A DNA stretch of 64,000 bases from Bremerella volcania (lineage in GTDB: Bacteria; Planctomycetota; Planctomycetia; Pirellulales; Pirellulaceae): positions 3,720,001-3,784,000 of the forward strand of contig NZ_CP036289.1 of NCBI RefSeq assembly GCF_007748115.1. The letters run 5' to 3'. Shown in pieces: positions 19,344 to 28,122 of this stretch. The notes under the pieces were generated by a model that saw nothing but the letters and a program-made list of their open reading frames with translations, ran no database searches and had not been told where the DNA came from. Both the position numbers and the translations under genes were made by a program. Positions within the stretch are counted from its first letter, which is position 1. Each line of letters begins with the position of its first letter.

Positions 19344-19435
19344 AAGTCGGTCCTGAGGTAATTGATTTAAGTCTCGCCGCGTACGAGAAAATGGATCGCG
19401 GCTTCGGCAGCGATCCGATGCGTTCGCGTCGGGTG

Positions 19436-20443
19436 TTAGTATTCGCCGATCACTTCCCCGTCGTTGCGGGCGAACAAATTGTGAAGGGTCTCGACGTTGA
19501 TCGTATCGGCCAGGAAGTGAACGCTGCCGTCGCAGAACACCGTCATCGCTCCACCTGGGTGATTGCTGCGCGGTCCCATGACCACGTAAGCACGAATCGA
19601 AATGTCGGGGAACTTGCTGTTGGGCGTGATGTAGCCGTTCATCGCCCCACCGCCGCTACCGAAGCCGCGAATCCAAGTCGATCCGCGCTGACCATCCCAG
19701 CCGGTCACCTGGCTCAACATGCCCGACAAATCGTTGGCGTCGATGTAGTTTCGTAAAGCGTGGACGTCGGAAATGTTGCGACCGCTGCCCTTAGCGATGT
19801 ATTTCTGCATCAGCTTCCCTTGCGGGGTGCTCGCCGGTTCGGTACCGGGCCCCATCAATGTTTCCGCAAACGCAACCGTGTTCGACGTTCCGTCGGTTAT
19901 GTCGCGGAACTTTACCTTGGCACCTGCCCACGAGATCCCGTCAGTCGGATCACCAAAGCTGACGTAGTCGCCGGTACCGCTCCCGACGTTCACGCAGTAG
20001 TTGGTGCCGGCAAATTCAAACGGACCCGCTGAGGCCGTTTCCACCGTTTTGACAACCGGCGTGTCATCGCTCGGGCACGTGAAGAACTCGACCGGCGTAA
20101 GAGCCGGTACGGCGTGTTCCGGGTTGACCCCATTTCGCGGATGGCCCAGTTCGACATGGAAGTCGATCAGCCGCCGGAGGTTCTCTTGCTCGCAAAACGG
20201 AAGCAATTGTGCTTGAACCGAAAACGAATAATTGATCGATTCGCCAATGGGTGGAAACTGCCGCATCGCACTTTCGTAGTTGTGCATCGACAGCGCGATT
20301 TGCTTCAAGTTGTTCGAGCAAGACATGCGCCGGGCTGCCTCGCGGGCCTGCTGAACGGCCGGCAGCAGCAGGGCAATCAAAATGCCAATGATGGCAATGA
20401 CAACTAACAGTTCGACTAGCGTGAAACCGCGGCGTTCGCGCAT
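19436..20443 (-). CDS. DUF1559 domain protein with prepilin-type leader
   Basis: Fourth DUF1559 protein of the window, 335 residues. A short leader [20 protein letters not shown] is followed by [28 protein letters not shown]. The C-terminal signature is canonical (HPGGAMTVFCDGS). Unlike the other three it is not followed by a small lipoprotein gene; instead a PepSY membrane protein gene starts 92 bases downstream. It also has an extra segment (about residues 215-260) absent from the shorter paralogues. GGAG lies upstream of the ATG. Surface role inferred. Confidence 0.93.
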   Translation of the reverse strand: MRERRGFTLVELLVVIAIIGILIALLLPAVQQAREAARRMSCSNNLKQIALSMHNYESAMRQFPPIGESINYSFSVQAQLLPFCEQENLRRLIDFHVELGHPRNGVNPEHAVPALTPVEFFTCPSDDTPVVKTVETASAGPFEFAGTNYCVNVGSGTGDYVSFGDPTDGISWAGAKVKFRDITDGTSNTVAFAETLMGPGTEPASTPQGKLMQKYIAKGSGRNISDVHALRNYIDANDLSGMLSQVTGWDGQRGSTWIRGFGSGGGAMNGYITPNSKFPDISIRAYVVMGPRSNHPGGAMTVFCDGSVHFLADTINVETLHNLFARNDGEVIGEY

Positions 20444-20726
20444 GGTCCAAGAGCTCCAGGTTGATTCAGGGGAGGGATTGAATATCCGCAGATGTCCTGA
20501 AGCTGGCTCGGTCCAGTGGCTGGCTTGATTGGCAAGCTAGCTCGGCCTAAGAAAATCAGACGTGGCTGGCAAACATCATGAGATCGATTCTCAATACCAT
20601 AATGATCCCCACGTCCACACGTCAAGTATCAAAGCACCCCGACAGCCGTTAAATTCAGGATCACCGCCTTAATGGCGTACAAGCAACCTCTATGCGACTG
20701 TAGCGGTGTCGTTTGGGAGAATCGGT

Positions 20727-21332
20727 CTATCCCATGGGAATCAATCGGCGAAACTTCCAGGCAGTGCTCAGCACCATGACGATCAAAAACCCGATCGTCC
20801 GCACCGGCAGGTATGCGAACCAGGGAGGCTTGCTTCCTTTGATGACGTTGCCGTTCTCGTCTTCTTCGTACTGAATCATGATGCCACAGCGAGGGCAGTG
20901 ATCTCCCACGCCGATGCTTGACGAGAGATCCCCGTAGCAGCCGGTACAGTAATATTGAAGGGTCTGATTCTTACGAGGTGGCTGATATAGGTCGGCCCCG
21001 GTGAGTTTCTGCTTCGGTTGTTCTTTCGCAGTGGACTTGGCGCTGGAATTAGCCTCAGGCGGCTCTTTTGTTTCCTGAACTTCTTTCACCTTTTCGGGCA
21101 TCTGCTGGCGAAGATAGGCTCGGTCGTCCTCTGAAAATACATCGAGCGGAATCGACACTTCCGCCCCTTCAACCCGCAGGACGACCATCTGATCGGTCGT
21201 CACATCCACCAGTTCGCCGGGGACTTGATTCCCGTGAGTATCAACCCAAGTCCTGGCTTCTTCGGCATGTACGGCACAACTCGTACTTACCCATACCAAA
21301 CTACAGACCACGAGCGTACGGACAGCACCCAT
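20727..21332 (-). CDS. SHD1-domain protein with zinc ribbon and C-terminal membrane helix
   Basis: A 201-residue protein. A signal peptide (to about residue 23) is followed by an SHD1 (SLA1 homology 1-like) domain, EARTWVDTHGNQVPGELVDV...IPLDVFSEDDRAYLRQQ (about 24-75), a planctomycete-enriched module of unknown ligand. A charged linker leads to a four-cysteine zinc ribbon (YYCTGCYGDL...DHCPRCGIMI, about 129-153). The C-terminus has a membrane helix (RTIGFLIVMVLSTAW) with a basic end. The larger protein at 60733-61791 has the same domain order. GGAG precedes the ATG. Topology would place the ribbon next to the membrane; role unknown. Confidence 0.85.
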   Translation of the reverse strand: MGAVRTLVVCSLVWVSTSCAVHAEEARTWVDTHGNQVPGELVDVTTDQMVVLRVEGAEVSIPLDVFSEDDRAYLRQQMPEKVKEVQETKEPPEANSSAKSTAKEQPKQKLTGADLYQPPRKNQTLQYYCTGCYGDLSSSIGVGDHCPRCGIMIQYEEDENGNVIKGSKPPWFAYLPVRTIGFLIVMVLSTAWKFRRLIPMG

Positions 21333-21503
21333 CGATAGGCTCCGTTATGAAGAGAGTCGGAAGAGAACGCCCCGATCGCCCTGGCAGCACGCGACATGCT
21401 TAGGCTACTAATAGCTTATGACACAAATGGTGGGGGTGACGGCAACTTGCCGGAAAGTGGCAAGGAAGACTTCCGACGATCCCCCAACCGCCACGTCGAG
21501 CGG

Positions 21504-22448
21504 CTACCCGGCGTCTTCGGTCGCCAACACCCGCTCGTTCCGGGCTTCCGGCCGCGATACGTTCCAGGCCAGACCCATCCGTTCGAGCGAGCAGATCACG
21601 CGATACGATAGATCCAGCTCCCACCACTTGCGTCCATGTGCCGCGGCGGTTGGCAAGGCGTGGTGATTGTTGTGCCATCCTTCTCCGTGGGCCAGCAATC
21701 CGACCAACCAGTTGTTGCGGCTGTTGTCGCTGGTCGCGTACGTTTGATAGCCCCACAAGTGCGTCAGCGAGTTGACCGCCCATGTGACATGCCACACGAA
21801 AACCGTTCGCACGGCAACGCCCCAAACCAACAGGCTCAAGCCCATTCGCAGCACATGGTCGGGTCCGCCGGTCAGCCAACCGATGCCAGCTCCCAGCAAG
21901 AAGATGACCACGGCATGGGCGGCGAATACCAACAGCCCGTGGTGCGATCGTTCCAGCCACATATAAAAAGGATCACGCATCAAATCCTTCGCGTACTTCT
22001 CCAAATGCGAAAGCCGGTTGACGTCTCGGTTATTCACCATCAGCCAACCCATCTGCCCCCACATGAAGTTGACCAGGGGACTATGCGGGTCATGGGATTG
22101 ATCCGAATGCTGATGATGCAGCCGGTGCGTCGCCACCCAGCGAGCCGGCGTATCTTGCAAACAACAAACACCCAGGACGGCAAACGTATGCTCAAGCCAA
22201 CGCGGGCACTGAAAGCTGCGATGCGTCAGCAATCGATGGTATCCCACCGTCATGCCCAGCATGCCGAACAGATGATGGCCGATCAGCACGGCGGCCACGC
22301 CCGACCAACTGAACAGCCATGGCCAGAATGCCAACAGCGCCAGCACATGCATCCCGCCGATCCCAATGGCATAGGGCCACCAGATTTTCGACGGGACAGC
22401 CCCAGGCGGTCTTTCCTGACGCAGCGGCACTCGCGAAACGCTAGCCAT
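21504..22448 (-). CDS. membrane fatty-acid (acyl-CoA-type) desaturase
   Basis: A 314-residue integral membrane di-iron desaturase, inserting a double bond (probably delta-9) into acyl chains with O2 and an electron donor. The three histidine boxes are intact: HRLLTHR, HRLHH and HNNHH. Hydrophobic segments before and after box 1 and near residues 140-180 give the usual four-helix topology. The ATG at 22448 is preceded by AGGAG at 5-6 bases; an upstream ATG at 22490 adds 14 residues without a site. It sits alone on the minus strand. Adaptive membrane fluidity is the likely role. Confidence 0.93.
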   Translation of the reverse strand: MASVSRVPLRQERPPGAVPSKIWWPYAIGIGGMHVLALLAFWPWLFSWSGVAAVLIGHHLFGMLGMTVGYHRLLTHRSFQCPRWLEHTFAVLGVCCLQDTPARWVATHRLHHQHSDQSHDPHSPLVNFMWGQMGWLMVNNRDVNRLSHLEKYAKDLMRDPFYMWLERSHHGLLVFAAHAVVIFLLGAGIGWLTGGPDHVLRMGLSLLVWGVAVRTVFVWHVTWAVNSLTHLWGYQTYATSDNSRNNWLVGLLAHGEGWHNNHHALPTAAAHGRKWWELDLSYRVICSLERMGLAWNVSRPEARNERVLATEDAG

Positions 22449-22699
22449 GGGCACTCCTAGCCAAAGATGAAAGGGGATCCTCCCCCGCAATCGCCACCCA
22501 GCTTAACGCGGTGCGGATCGCGACGGCATGTATTTGGAGATCAAACGAAAAAGGGTACGCTGGATTTTAATGGGTTGGTGTCTTTGTTGATACCCAAAAT
22601 AGGTAAGCCTGGTTCAAAAGCTTTTCCCATCGCTGGCATTTCCTTATCATCGAAGCCAGCCCATAACCAGCCACCCGCGCAGACTGCCAGGAGCGTTCC

Positions 22700-23731
22700 G
22701 TGGATCCTAATCATTTGCCTGTCGATGATTCGTCTGCCTATCACGATGCGCTCGCCCAGTGCGTCGACCACTGGGGTTTGGTTCTCGACAAGACTTCGCT
22801 GATTCGCGACGGGATCAATCACGTCTACGGCACCGAGACCCGCGACGGGGCCCCGGTGATCGTGCGGATCTCTGACGGGGCGGTCCGGAGCGAGGCGGAA
22901 CTGTTCGGCGAACTCTTGTGGCTGGCGCATTTGCGAAACAACGGCTGTGCGGTCACCCATCCGATTCCGTCGAGGCGTGGCGAACTGCTGGAAACGATCG
23001 AGCGCGACGACGCCGTGCTGCATGTGGCCTGCTTCGAGCGCTTCCCCGGCAAGCACCTGCACAAGAACTCGACGGATGAATGGAACGATCAACTGCTGAT
23101 CGACTTGGGACGGCAGATTGGTCGCATTCATCGCCTTTCCGATGAGTTTCATCTGCCGCCCGATAAAGACCGCAAGCAGTGGTATGAAATCGAGGAAACG
23201 CATTTCCCCGATCCGCTCCTTCCGGCGTACAACACCGAGGTCGTCGCCGTGATGCAGGCCTTCTTAAGCAACATTCGCCAGCGTCCCACGCAGCCGCGGC
23301 AGTACGGCCTGGTGCATCGCGACATTCACGCCGGCAACTTTTTGGTCGACGCTGGCAAGATCGAGATCATCGATTTCGATCTCGGCTGCTACGGCTGGCG
23401 AACGATGGATTTCGCGACGCTGCTGTTTGCCAGGTATTACTTCCCCAGCATCAGCGTGCCGGATGCATCCCCGAAGAAAGCAGGCGCGTGCCTGGGCCTG
23501 TTGGTGCAGGGGTACCGCGAAGAGTACACCGTCGACGACGATCAATTGGAAACGGTCGCCGATATGGTGCTCATCCACAGCACGTTGAACTACGTCATCG
23601 TTCGCCCGGCGATCGAGCATTGGCAACTGGCCATTCAAAGCGAGTCATGCACGGTCGCCGAAAGCATGGTCTGGCTGGAAAACCTGTGGCTCACCGGGCA
23701 TCAACTGGAAGTTGATTTGAGCCAGGTATAA
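22700..23731 (+). CDS. phosphotransferase/kinase-fold protein (APH family)
   Basis: A 343-residue cytoplasmic protein of the aminoglycoside phosphotransferase/choline kinase fold. The catalytic loop LVHRDIHAGNFLVD and metal-binding IEIIDFDLGCYGW (about residues 205-230) are intact. The N-terminal lobe (KTSLIRDGINHVYGTETRDG...VIVRISDG) supplies the nucleotide loop. Homologues include homoserine kinase type II, SrkA-type stress kinases and unknown small-molecule kinases; the substrate cannot be named. A GTG start at 22700 has CAGGAG at good spacing. It converges with the gene at 23755-24348. True antibiotic resistance is unlikely without further evidence. Confidence 0.88.
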   Translation: MDPNHLPVDDSSAYHDALAQCVDHWGLVLDKTSLIRDGINHVYGTETRDGAPVIVRISDGAVRSEAELFGELLWLAHLRNNGCAVTHPIPSRRGELLETIERDDAVLHVACFERFPGKHLHKNSTDEWNDQLLIDLGRQIGRIHRLSDEFHLPPDKDRKQWYEIEETHFPDPLLPAYNTEVVAVMQAFLSNIRQRPTQPRQYGLVHRDIHAGNFLVDAGKIEIIDFDLGCYGWRTMDFATLLFARYYFPSISVPDASPKKAGACLGLLVQGYREEYTVDDDQLETVADMVLIHSTLNYVIVRPAIEHWQLAIQSESCTVAESMVWLENLWLTGHQLEVDLSQV

Positions 23732-23754
23732 CCTTCCTGCAACTCAGTGCCCAA

Positions 23755-24348
23755 CTACCAGGTCACATCCGATCGAAAGTACAAGGTACTTTTCTTCGAC
23801 TGCCCTGGCTGTTGGACATGCGCGAAGAACTCGTCCCAGTCGGCGCGGCTTCCTTTCCAGCTTCCGACGCCTTGCTCGTCAGGCTCGCGGGTCAAGGGAA
23901 ACCAGCGGTCGGTCCTCTCGCACGCTCCTTTCACGGCCAATGCCAATCGAAACGAGCGGTAGCCCGCTTCGTTCAACCAGTGAGATATTTCGTCATGCTG
24001 TTTTGCCAGGTCATCGACTTCGCTCACTTCGCGAACGAACAGTACCTGCTTCTCCTTCAGGCTCAGGAAATTATTCACCTGCCACGTCCACCGATCGCGC
24101 ATCTCCTGGCTGAGTGCCTGGTACGAGATATGCCCCCAAGTCAGATTCGTCTCGTAACAGCCAACCCGCATGGAATTGTCGGAAAATGCCCGCTTGAAAT
24201 CAGAAAGCAGACACTGCCGCAAGGCTTCGTCCGGCACGCGGGCACTATCGAACGGCGTGCGAACGGTGGGTAGCTTGAGCCGCCAAATATGATGGGCAGG
24301 CTCGCAGTCTTGACCAAGGGAAATAAACAACGGCTGGGAAGATGGCAT
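23755..24348 (-). CDS. DUF1796 family putative papain-like cysteine peptidase
   Basis: A 197-residue protein resembling DUF1796. The N-terminal FISLGQDCEPAHHIWRL carries the candidate catalytic Cys (about residue 15). TPFDSARV corresponds to the family PFD motif, and ETNLTWGHISY provides a candidate His. The segment RWTWQVNNFLSL followed by VLFVREVSEV matches the family's downstream pattern. DUF1796 proteins are often found near glycosyltransferase or capsule genes and have no proven activity. No signal peptide. The ribosome site is poor. Converges with the kinase-fold gene. Confidence 0.75.
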   Translation of the reverse strand: MPSSQPLFISLGQDCEPAHHIWRLKLPTVRTPFDSARVPDEALRQCLLSDFKRAFSDNSMRVGCYETNLTWGHISYQALSQEMRDRWTWQVNNFLSLKEKQVLFVREVSEVDDLAKQHDEISHWLNEAGYRSFRLALAVKGACERTDRWFPLTREPDEQGVGSWKGSRADWDEFFAHVQQPGQSKKSTLYFRSDVTW

Positions 24349-24546
24349 AACAGTCTATCGGAAAATGATCCTATCAATCGAACCCATACTATAACGCTTC
24401 CTCTCACACCTTACTCAATTTGGCTCGACCAGGAGGTTAATATTTGGCGAGCAATTGCCTATGCCTGGCCCAGCCGCGCACGCAACGACTCACGACGCCC
24501 GCCGATCCGGAGTCGCTTACCGAGGTTCCCGTTGTCTGCCGCCAGG

Positions 24547-25239
24547 TCACGGCGGACCTCGCCCCGGGTCGTTTACCGATCCGGGCACCCTCCCCTGGTC
24601 TGCAGGGGCATGGCCTTTCCCTTTAGGACAGGCAGGCGCGCGGACCTCGCGCCCAGGCACTGCCTGCGCATGCCGCCGAGCACGATCGCAAACCATCGGC
24701 TGCTTTGGGGGCTGCTTCAGCAGCTTCCGCAGCCGCTTCATCTCGCTCCCTTGCCGGTCGAGCACCTTCAGGTGGAACGAAACCCAGGCCAGCGCGCGGT
24801 CCAACTGCTTGGCCGAGGGTACGTTGAGCCCGTCGATCATCTCACCGCTGAAACCAACACGCTTCGGTGGTTGGGGCCGCCTTGGTCGCGATGACTTTGG
24901 TCGCGATGACTTTGGTCGCGATGACTTTGGTTGCGAAGACTTTGGTTGCGAAGACTTTGGTTGCGAAGACTTTGGTCGCGGAAACTTTGGTCGCGGGTGG
25001 ACGCGAGGTGAAGGCTTCACGGCAACCTGCCCTTCCTTCGAGGGCGCCGGATCGATATGCGTTTCCTCCCCTGAATGACCGACCGCAATCACCAACTGCC
25101 CCACGACGTCCGCCGGCACCTCCACCAGCGTCCCACACGACGAGCAAACAAAAGTCTTGCCAGCGCGCACGACCACCTGGGGCGCGCGCTCGGTCGAGCG
25201 CTGGCCGCTGTGTTCAGGTGGTTCGTGGGACAAAGACAT
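24547..25239 (-). CDS. hypothetical protein with zinc-ribbon motif and PKSS tandem repeats
   Basis: A 230-residue protein with no family I can name. An N-terminal segment carries CSSCGTLVEVPADVVGQ (about residues 32-48), a half zinc ribbon. A Pro/Lys/Ser tract made of repeated RPKSS/QPKSS pentapeptides (about 85-120) is encoded by a 15-base tandem repeat. A helical part follows (AKQLDRALAWVSFHLKVLDRQGSEMKRLRKLLKQ), then an Arg/Pro-rich tail. The plus strand is also open across the repeat; I favour the minus strand for its CxxC motif and a GGAG site before the ATG. The basic repeat resembles nucleic-acid-binding tails, but this is only an analogy. Confidence 0.6.
   Translation of the reverse strand: MSLSHEPPEHSGQRSTERAPQVVVRAGKTFVCSSCGTLVEVPADVVGQLVIAVGHSGEETHIDPAPSKEGQVAVKPSPRVHPRPKFPRPKSSQPKSSQPKSSQPKSSRPKSSRPKSSRPRRPQPPKRVGFSGEMIDGLNVPSAKQLDRALAWVSFHLKVLDRQGSEMKRLRKLLKQPPKQPMVCDRARRHAQAVPGREVRAPACPKGKGHAPADQGRVPGSVNDPGRGPP
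24882..25000. repeat. 15-base tandem repeat (about 8 units)
   Basis: Eight consecutive units: three copies of one type (24882-24926), three of a second type differing at two or three positions (24927-24971), one variant (24972-24986) and a partial unit to 25000. The unit is a multiple of three, so copy changes keep the frame of the minus-strand gene. The runs of identical units point to recent duplications. Confidence 0.9.
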
Positions 25240-25549
25240 GGCGAAAGATGCTCCGGTACGTGGTGAAAATGAGACATGGGTGAATGTTCTGATTGCAGTT
25301 TAGTGGGGGAGCGCTTCAGTGAGATAGTGCGCGCGGGAAATTTTTTTTGGGGGGGCGAGTTACTGTATATCTTCCTTTCTTATGGTGGGTTGCCCCCGGC
25401 AACCGATAGCCTGTCGCACGCAAGAATCGTTTCGTCAGTTAGTTCTTCCAACTCTGTCGTAAGTTGCACAAGAAATCGCTATTTGATATGACTTATCGCG
25501 GTAATTGCACGTCTCATTTTGACACCTATGTAGAAGCAAAGGGATATCC
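25240..25549. other. AT-rich intergenic region
   Basis: About 310 bases. The right part is markedly AT-richer than flanking sequence and includes a run of eight T directly followed by seven G near 25340-25355. No gene recognised. It probably contains divergent promoters for the gene at 24547-25239 and the AT-rich gene at 25550. Confidence 0.5.
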
Positions 25550-26641
25550 ATGCACGTGCTCCACTACTTAAGAACGATGGACCAACGTTTCGCATGGTCA
25601 TTTCTTGGTTTTCTGATTGGGGCGTTCTTTGGAATCCTAACCGTCTACACGGAATTCATACGCGATGACACGCCATCGATAACGCTGACGACGTTGAGTG
25701 ACGCGAGTGTTCTGAACGTAAATGAGAATATCAGTGATCTCGGAATTACATACCGCGGCCAAGACATTCATAGCGCGGGATTGTCACTTCGAGTTGTCGT
25801 ACTGCAACTCGAAAATGATGGCAATGCCACGATATTGCCATCTCATTTTGACAGTTCATACCCTTTCGGATTCGAACTAATCGGAGGTGAGATCGTCAGG
25901 TTAGAAGTCTTAGATGGAAGCAGTGAATACTTGCAAAATGCGTCGATTAAACAGACGACAAAAACTGATGTATTGATTACACCTTGCATTCTTGAATCCA
26001 ATGAATGGATCCGAGTCAAAACGATTATCTTACACCCGAAGGAAAAAATGCCGAATTTCTCATCAACCGGCAAGATTGCAAACGTTAAAAACATTGACAT
26101 TATCAATAGTGCTTCAACGCAAGATGATGAAGGACTACTAACCAAATCTTTCGGAGGTAACCTTCTGGTTCAATTTCTTCGTGGCATCGGATATTTTTTT
26201 GGCACCTTTTTTTCGATCTTTCTGCTGATGCTTTTAATTGCTCTTCCCACGGAATACCTGACAAGACGAAGACGCAAGAAAATCGTGAGGGAATTTCGTG
26301 AGTCAAATCCAGCAACACAGAACTCTTCGTATGACTCTATCTTCAATAGTTTTATATTGGATGGAATTCATCAACTGAATATCATCGCGTGGCAATTAAA
26401 AGACTATCTGAGACTATTACGGGAGCAGTCTCGAAAGAAGGAAAGTGATGATCTCCATCGAGGCTCAGACGATTCTGAGTCTATTGACTCCATGGCTCGT
26501 CGTCACCCCTTTCATTCCTTGCGGCTTGATTGGCTGGAAAAGAAAGGCTTTATGTTTAGAGAAAATGGGAATTGGAATGTAGACGAGTCCCAGTTGAAGG
26601 TCCTGGGTGACTTTCTCAATTGGGTTTCGGCACGTAACTAG
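25550..26641 (+). CDS. orphan two-helix membrane protein, AT-rich
   Basis: A 363-residue protein I do not recognise. Membrane helix 1 is about residues 14-36 and helix 2 about 212-236. The 170 residues between are predicted outside and look beta-rich, with alternating hydrophobic strands. After helix 2 comes a basic stop-transfer stretch (RRRRKKIVREF) and a cytoplasmic tail. The tail ends in a compact segment (LRLDWLEKKGFMFRENGNWNVDESQLKVLGDFLNW) that could be a small winged-helix-like domain. Codon use is unlike the neighbours (many AT-ending codons), suggesting recent transfer. AAAGGG precedes the ATG. No neighbours suggest a role. Confidence 0.75.
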   Translation: MHVLHYLRTMDQRFAWSFLGFLIGAFFGILTVYTEFIRDDTPSITLTTLSDASVLNVNENISDLGITYRGQDIHSAGLSLRVVVLQLENDGNATILPSHFDSSYPFGFELIGGEIVRLEVLDGSSEYLQNASIKQTTKTDVLITPCILESNEWIRVKTIILHPKEKMPNFSSTGKIANVKNIDIINSASTQDDEGLLTKSFGGNLLVQFLRGIGYFFGTFFSIFLLMLLIALPTEYLTRRRRKKIVREFRESNPATQNSSYDSIFNSFILDGIHQLNIIAWQLKDYLRLLREQSRKKESDDLHRGSDDSESIDSMARRHPFHSLRLDWLEKKGFMFRENGNWNVDESQLKVLGDFLNWVSARN

Positions 26642-26805
26642 TAACTCATTCGTGTCTTGCAGTCAAAACAAGATCTTTGAGGGTCAGAACATAACGAGTG
26701 CGATGCAGCCTTTCTCCCCACACCCGTTATCCCCCACCCTCCCCTTCTGCTAAAACATAAGGAGCCCAATCCCCCCAAGACCCTCAGCCCACAGGAACCC
26801 AACCC

Positions 26806-28095
26806 ATGTCACGCACCAAGAGCCATGAGATTTTTGCTCGAGCCAAGCATTTGATGCCGGGTGGGGTGAATTCGCCGGCTCGGGCTTTTGGGGCCGTGGG
26901 GGGCGAGCCGATCGTGTTTGAGCGGGGTCAGGGGGCTTACCTGGTGGACGTCGATGGGAATCAGTACATCGACTACATCGGGTCGTGGGGGCCGATGATT
27001 CTGGGGCATTTGCACCCGGCCGTGCGCGAGGCCTTGCATGCGGCCGTCGATCAGGGGACCAGCTTTGGGGCTCCGACCGAGCGCGAGAACGGGCTGGCCG
27101 AACTGATCATCGAACTGGTCCCTTCCGTCGAACGGGTTCGCCTGGTGAACAGCGGGACCGAAGCGACCATGAGCGCCATTCGCCTGGCGCGGGGGTTCAC
27201 CGGGCGAAACAAGATCGTCAAGTTCAGCGGCAACTATCACGGGCACGTCGATAGCCTACTGGTGGCCGCCGGCAGCGCGGCGGCGACCCTCGGCGTGCCG
27301 AACTCGCCAGGCGTGACGCCGGGGACCGCGCAAGACACGATCGTGCTGCCGTACAACGATTGCAACGCGCTCGACCGACTGTTCGAGCATCACCCGGACG
27401 AGATCGCCGGGGTGATCTTCGAACCGGTCGTCGGCAACATGGGCTGCGTCCCGCCAATGCCAGGCTTCCTCGAAAAGATCCGCGAGCACTGCGACCACTA
27501 CGGCGCGGTGATGATCATGGACGAAGTGATGACCGGCTTCCGTGTGGCGATTGGGGGCGCCCAGCAGCTGTTCGGCATTACGCCTGACCTGACGACGCTC
27601 GGCAAGATCGTCGGCGGCGGACTACCGATCGGGGCGTATGGGGGCCGGGCCGATATCATGGGGCACATTCTACCGGCAGGCGAGATCTTCCAGGCCGGGA
27701 CCCTCAGCGGCAATCCCCTGGCGACCGCGGCCGGCATTGCGACGCTGCAGACGTTGAAGGACACCAACCCGTACCCGCAGCTCGACTCGCATACCAAGCT
27801 GCTGGAACAAGGCTTCACCGCTGCCGCCGCCGAAGCTGGCGTGCCGACGGTCACCGGGCGCGTCGGCAGCATGTTGACCCTCTTTTTCCACAACGAGCCG
27901 GTCCGCAGCTGGGAAGACGCCGCCAAGTGCGACACGGCGCGTTACGGGAAGTTCTTCTGGGAGATGATCGAACGAGGGGTCTACCTGCCGTGCAGCCAGT
28001 ACGAAGCGTTGTTCGTTTCGGCCGCACACACCGACGAGGATATCGCCAAGACGATCGATGCCGCGAAGGAAGCGCTCGCCGCGCTCAAGAAGTAA
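26806..28095 (+). CDS. hemL: glutamate-1-semialdehyde 2,1-aminomutase
   Basis: PLP-dependent enzyme converting glutamate-1-semialdehyde to 5-aminolevulinate in the C5 route to haem. Signatures: N-terminal HLMPGGVNSPARAF, NSGTEATMSAIRLARG for the cofactor phosphate, IMDEVMTGFRV, and the PLP-lysine segment TTLGKIVGGGLPIGAYGG (Lys about residue 267). At 429 residues it is full length. AGGAACC precedes the ATG. Monocistronic by appearance, convergent with tsaB. Confidence 0.98.
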   Translation: MSRTKSHEIFARAKHLMPGGVNSPARAFGAVGGEPIVFERGQGAYLVDVDGNQYIDYIGSWGPMILGHLHPAVREALHAAVDQGTSFGAPTERENGLAELIIELVPSVERVRLVNSGTEATMSAIRLARGFTGRNKIVKFSGNYHGHVDSLLVAAGSAAATLGVPNSPGVTPGTAQDTIVLPYNDCNALDRLFEHHPDEIAGVIFEPVVGNMGCVPPMPGFLEKIREHCDHYGAVMIMDEVMTGFRVAIGGAQQLFGITPDLTTLGKIVGGGLPIGAYGGRADIMGHILPAGEIFQAGTLSGNPLATAAGIATLQTLKDTNPYPQLDSHTKLLEQGFTAAAAEAGVPTVTGRVGSMLTLFFHNEPVRSWEDAAKCDTARYGKFFWEMIERGVYLPCSQYEALFVSAAHTDEDIAKTIDAAKEALAALKK

Positions 28096-28122
28096 ACGTA
28101 GCGGGGCGGGAACCATGTTGGT

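Noticed and set aside
22700-23731. Antibiotic-resistance aminoglycoside phosphotransferase
   Set aside because: Only the general kinase fold is visible; the specific aminoglycoside-binding features cannot be seen, and the fold is shared with many metabolic kinases.
24882-25000. CRISPR array
   Set aside because: Units are 15 bases, directly adjacent without spacers and lie in a coding region; no cas gene in the window.
24455-25078. Plus-strand frame with repeated GCEDFGRDDFG units
   Set aside because: Antisense to the zinc-ribbon protein; the repeat is open in several frames because it is 15 bases long. No signal, motif or good ribosome site on this strand.
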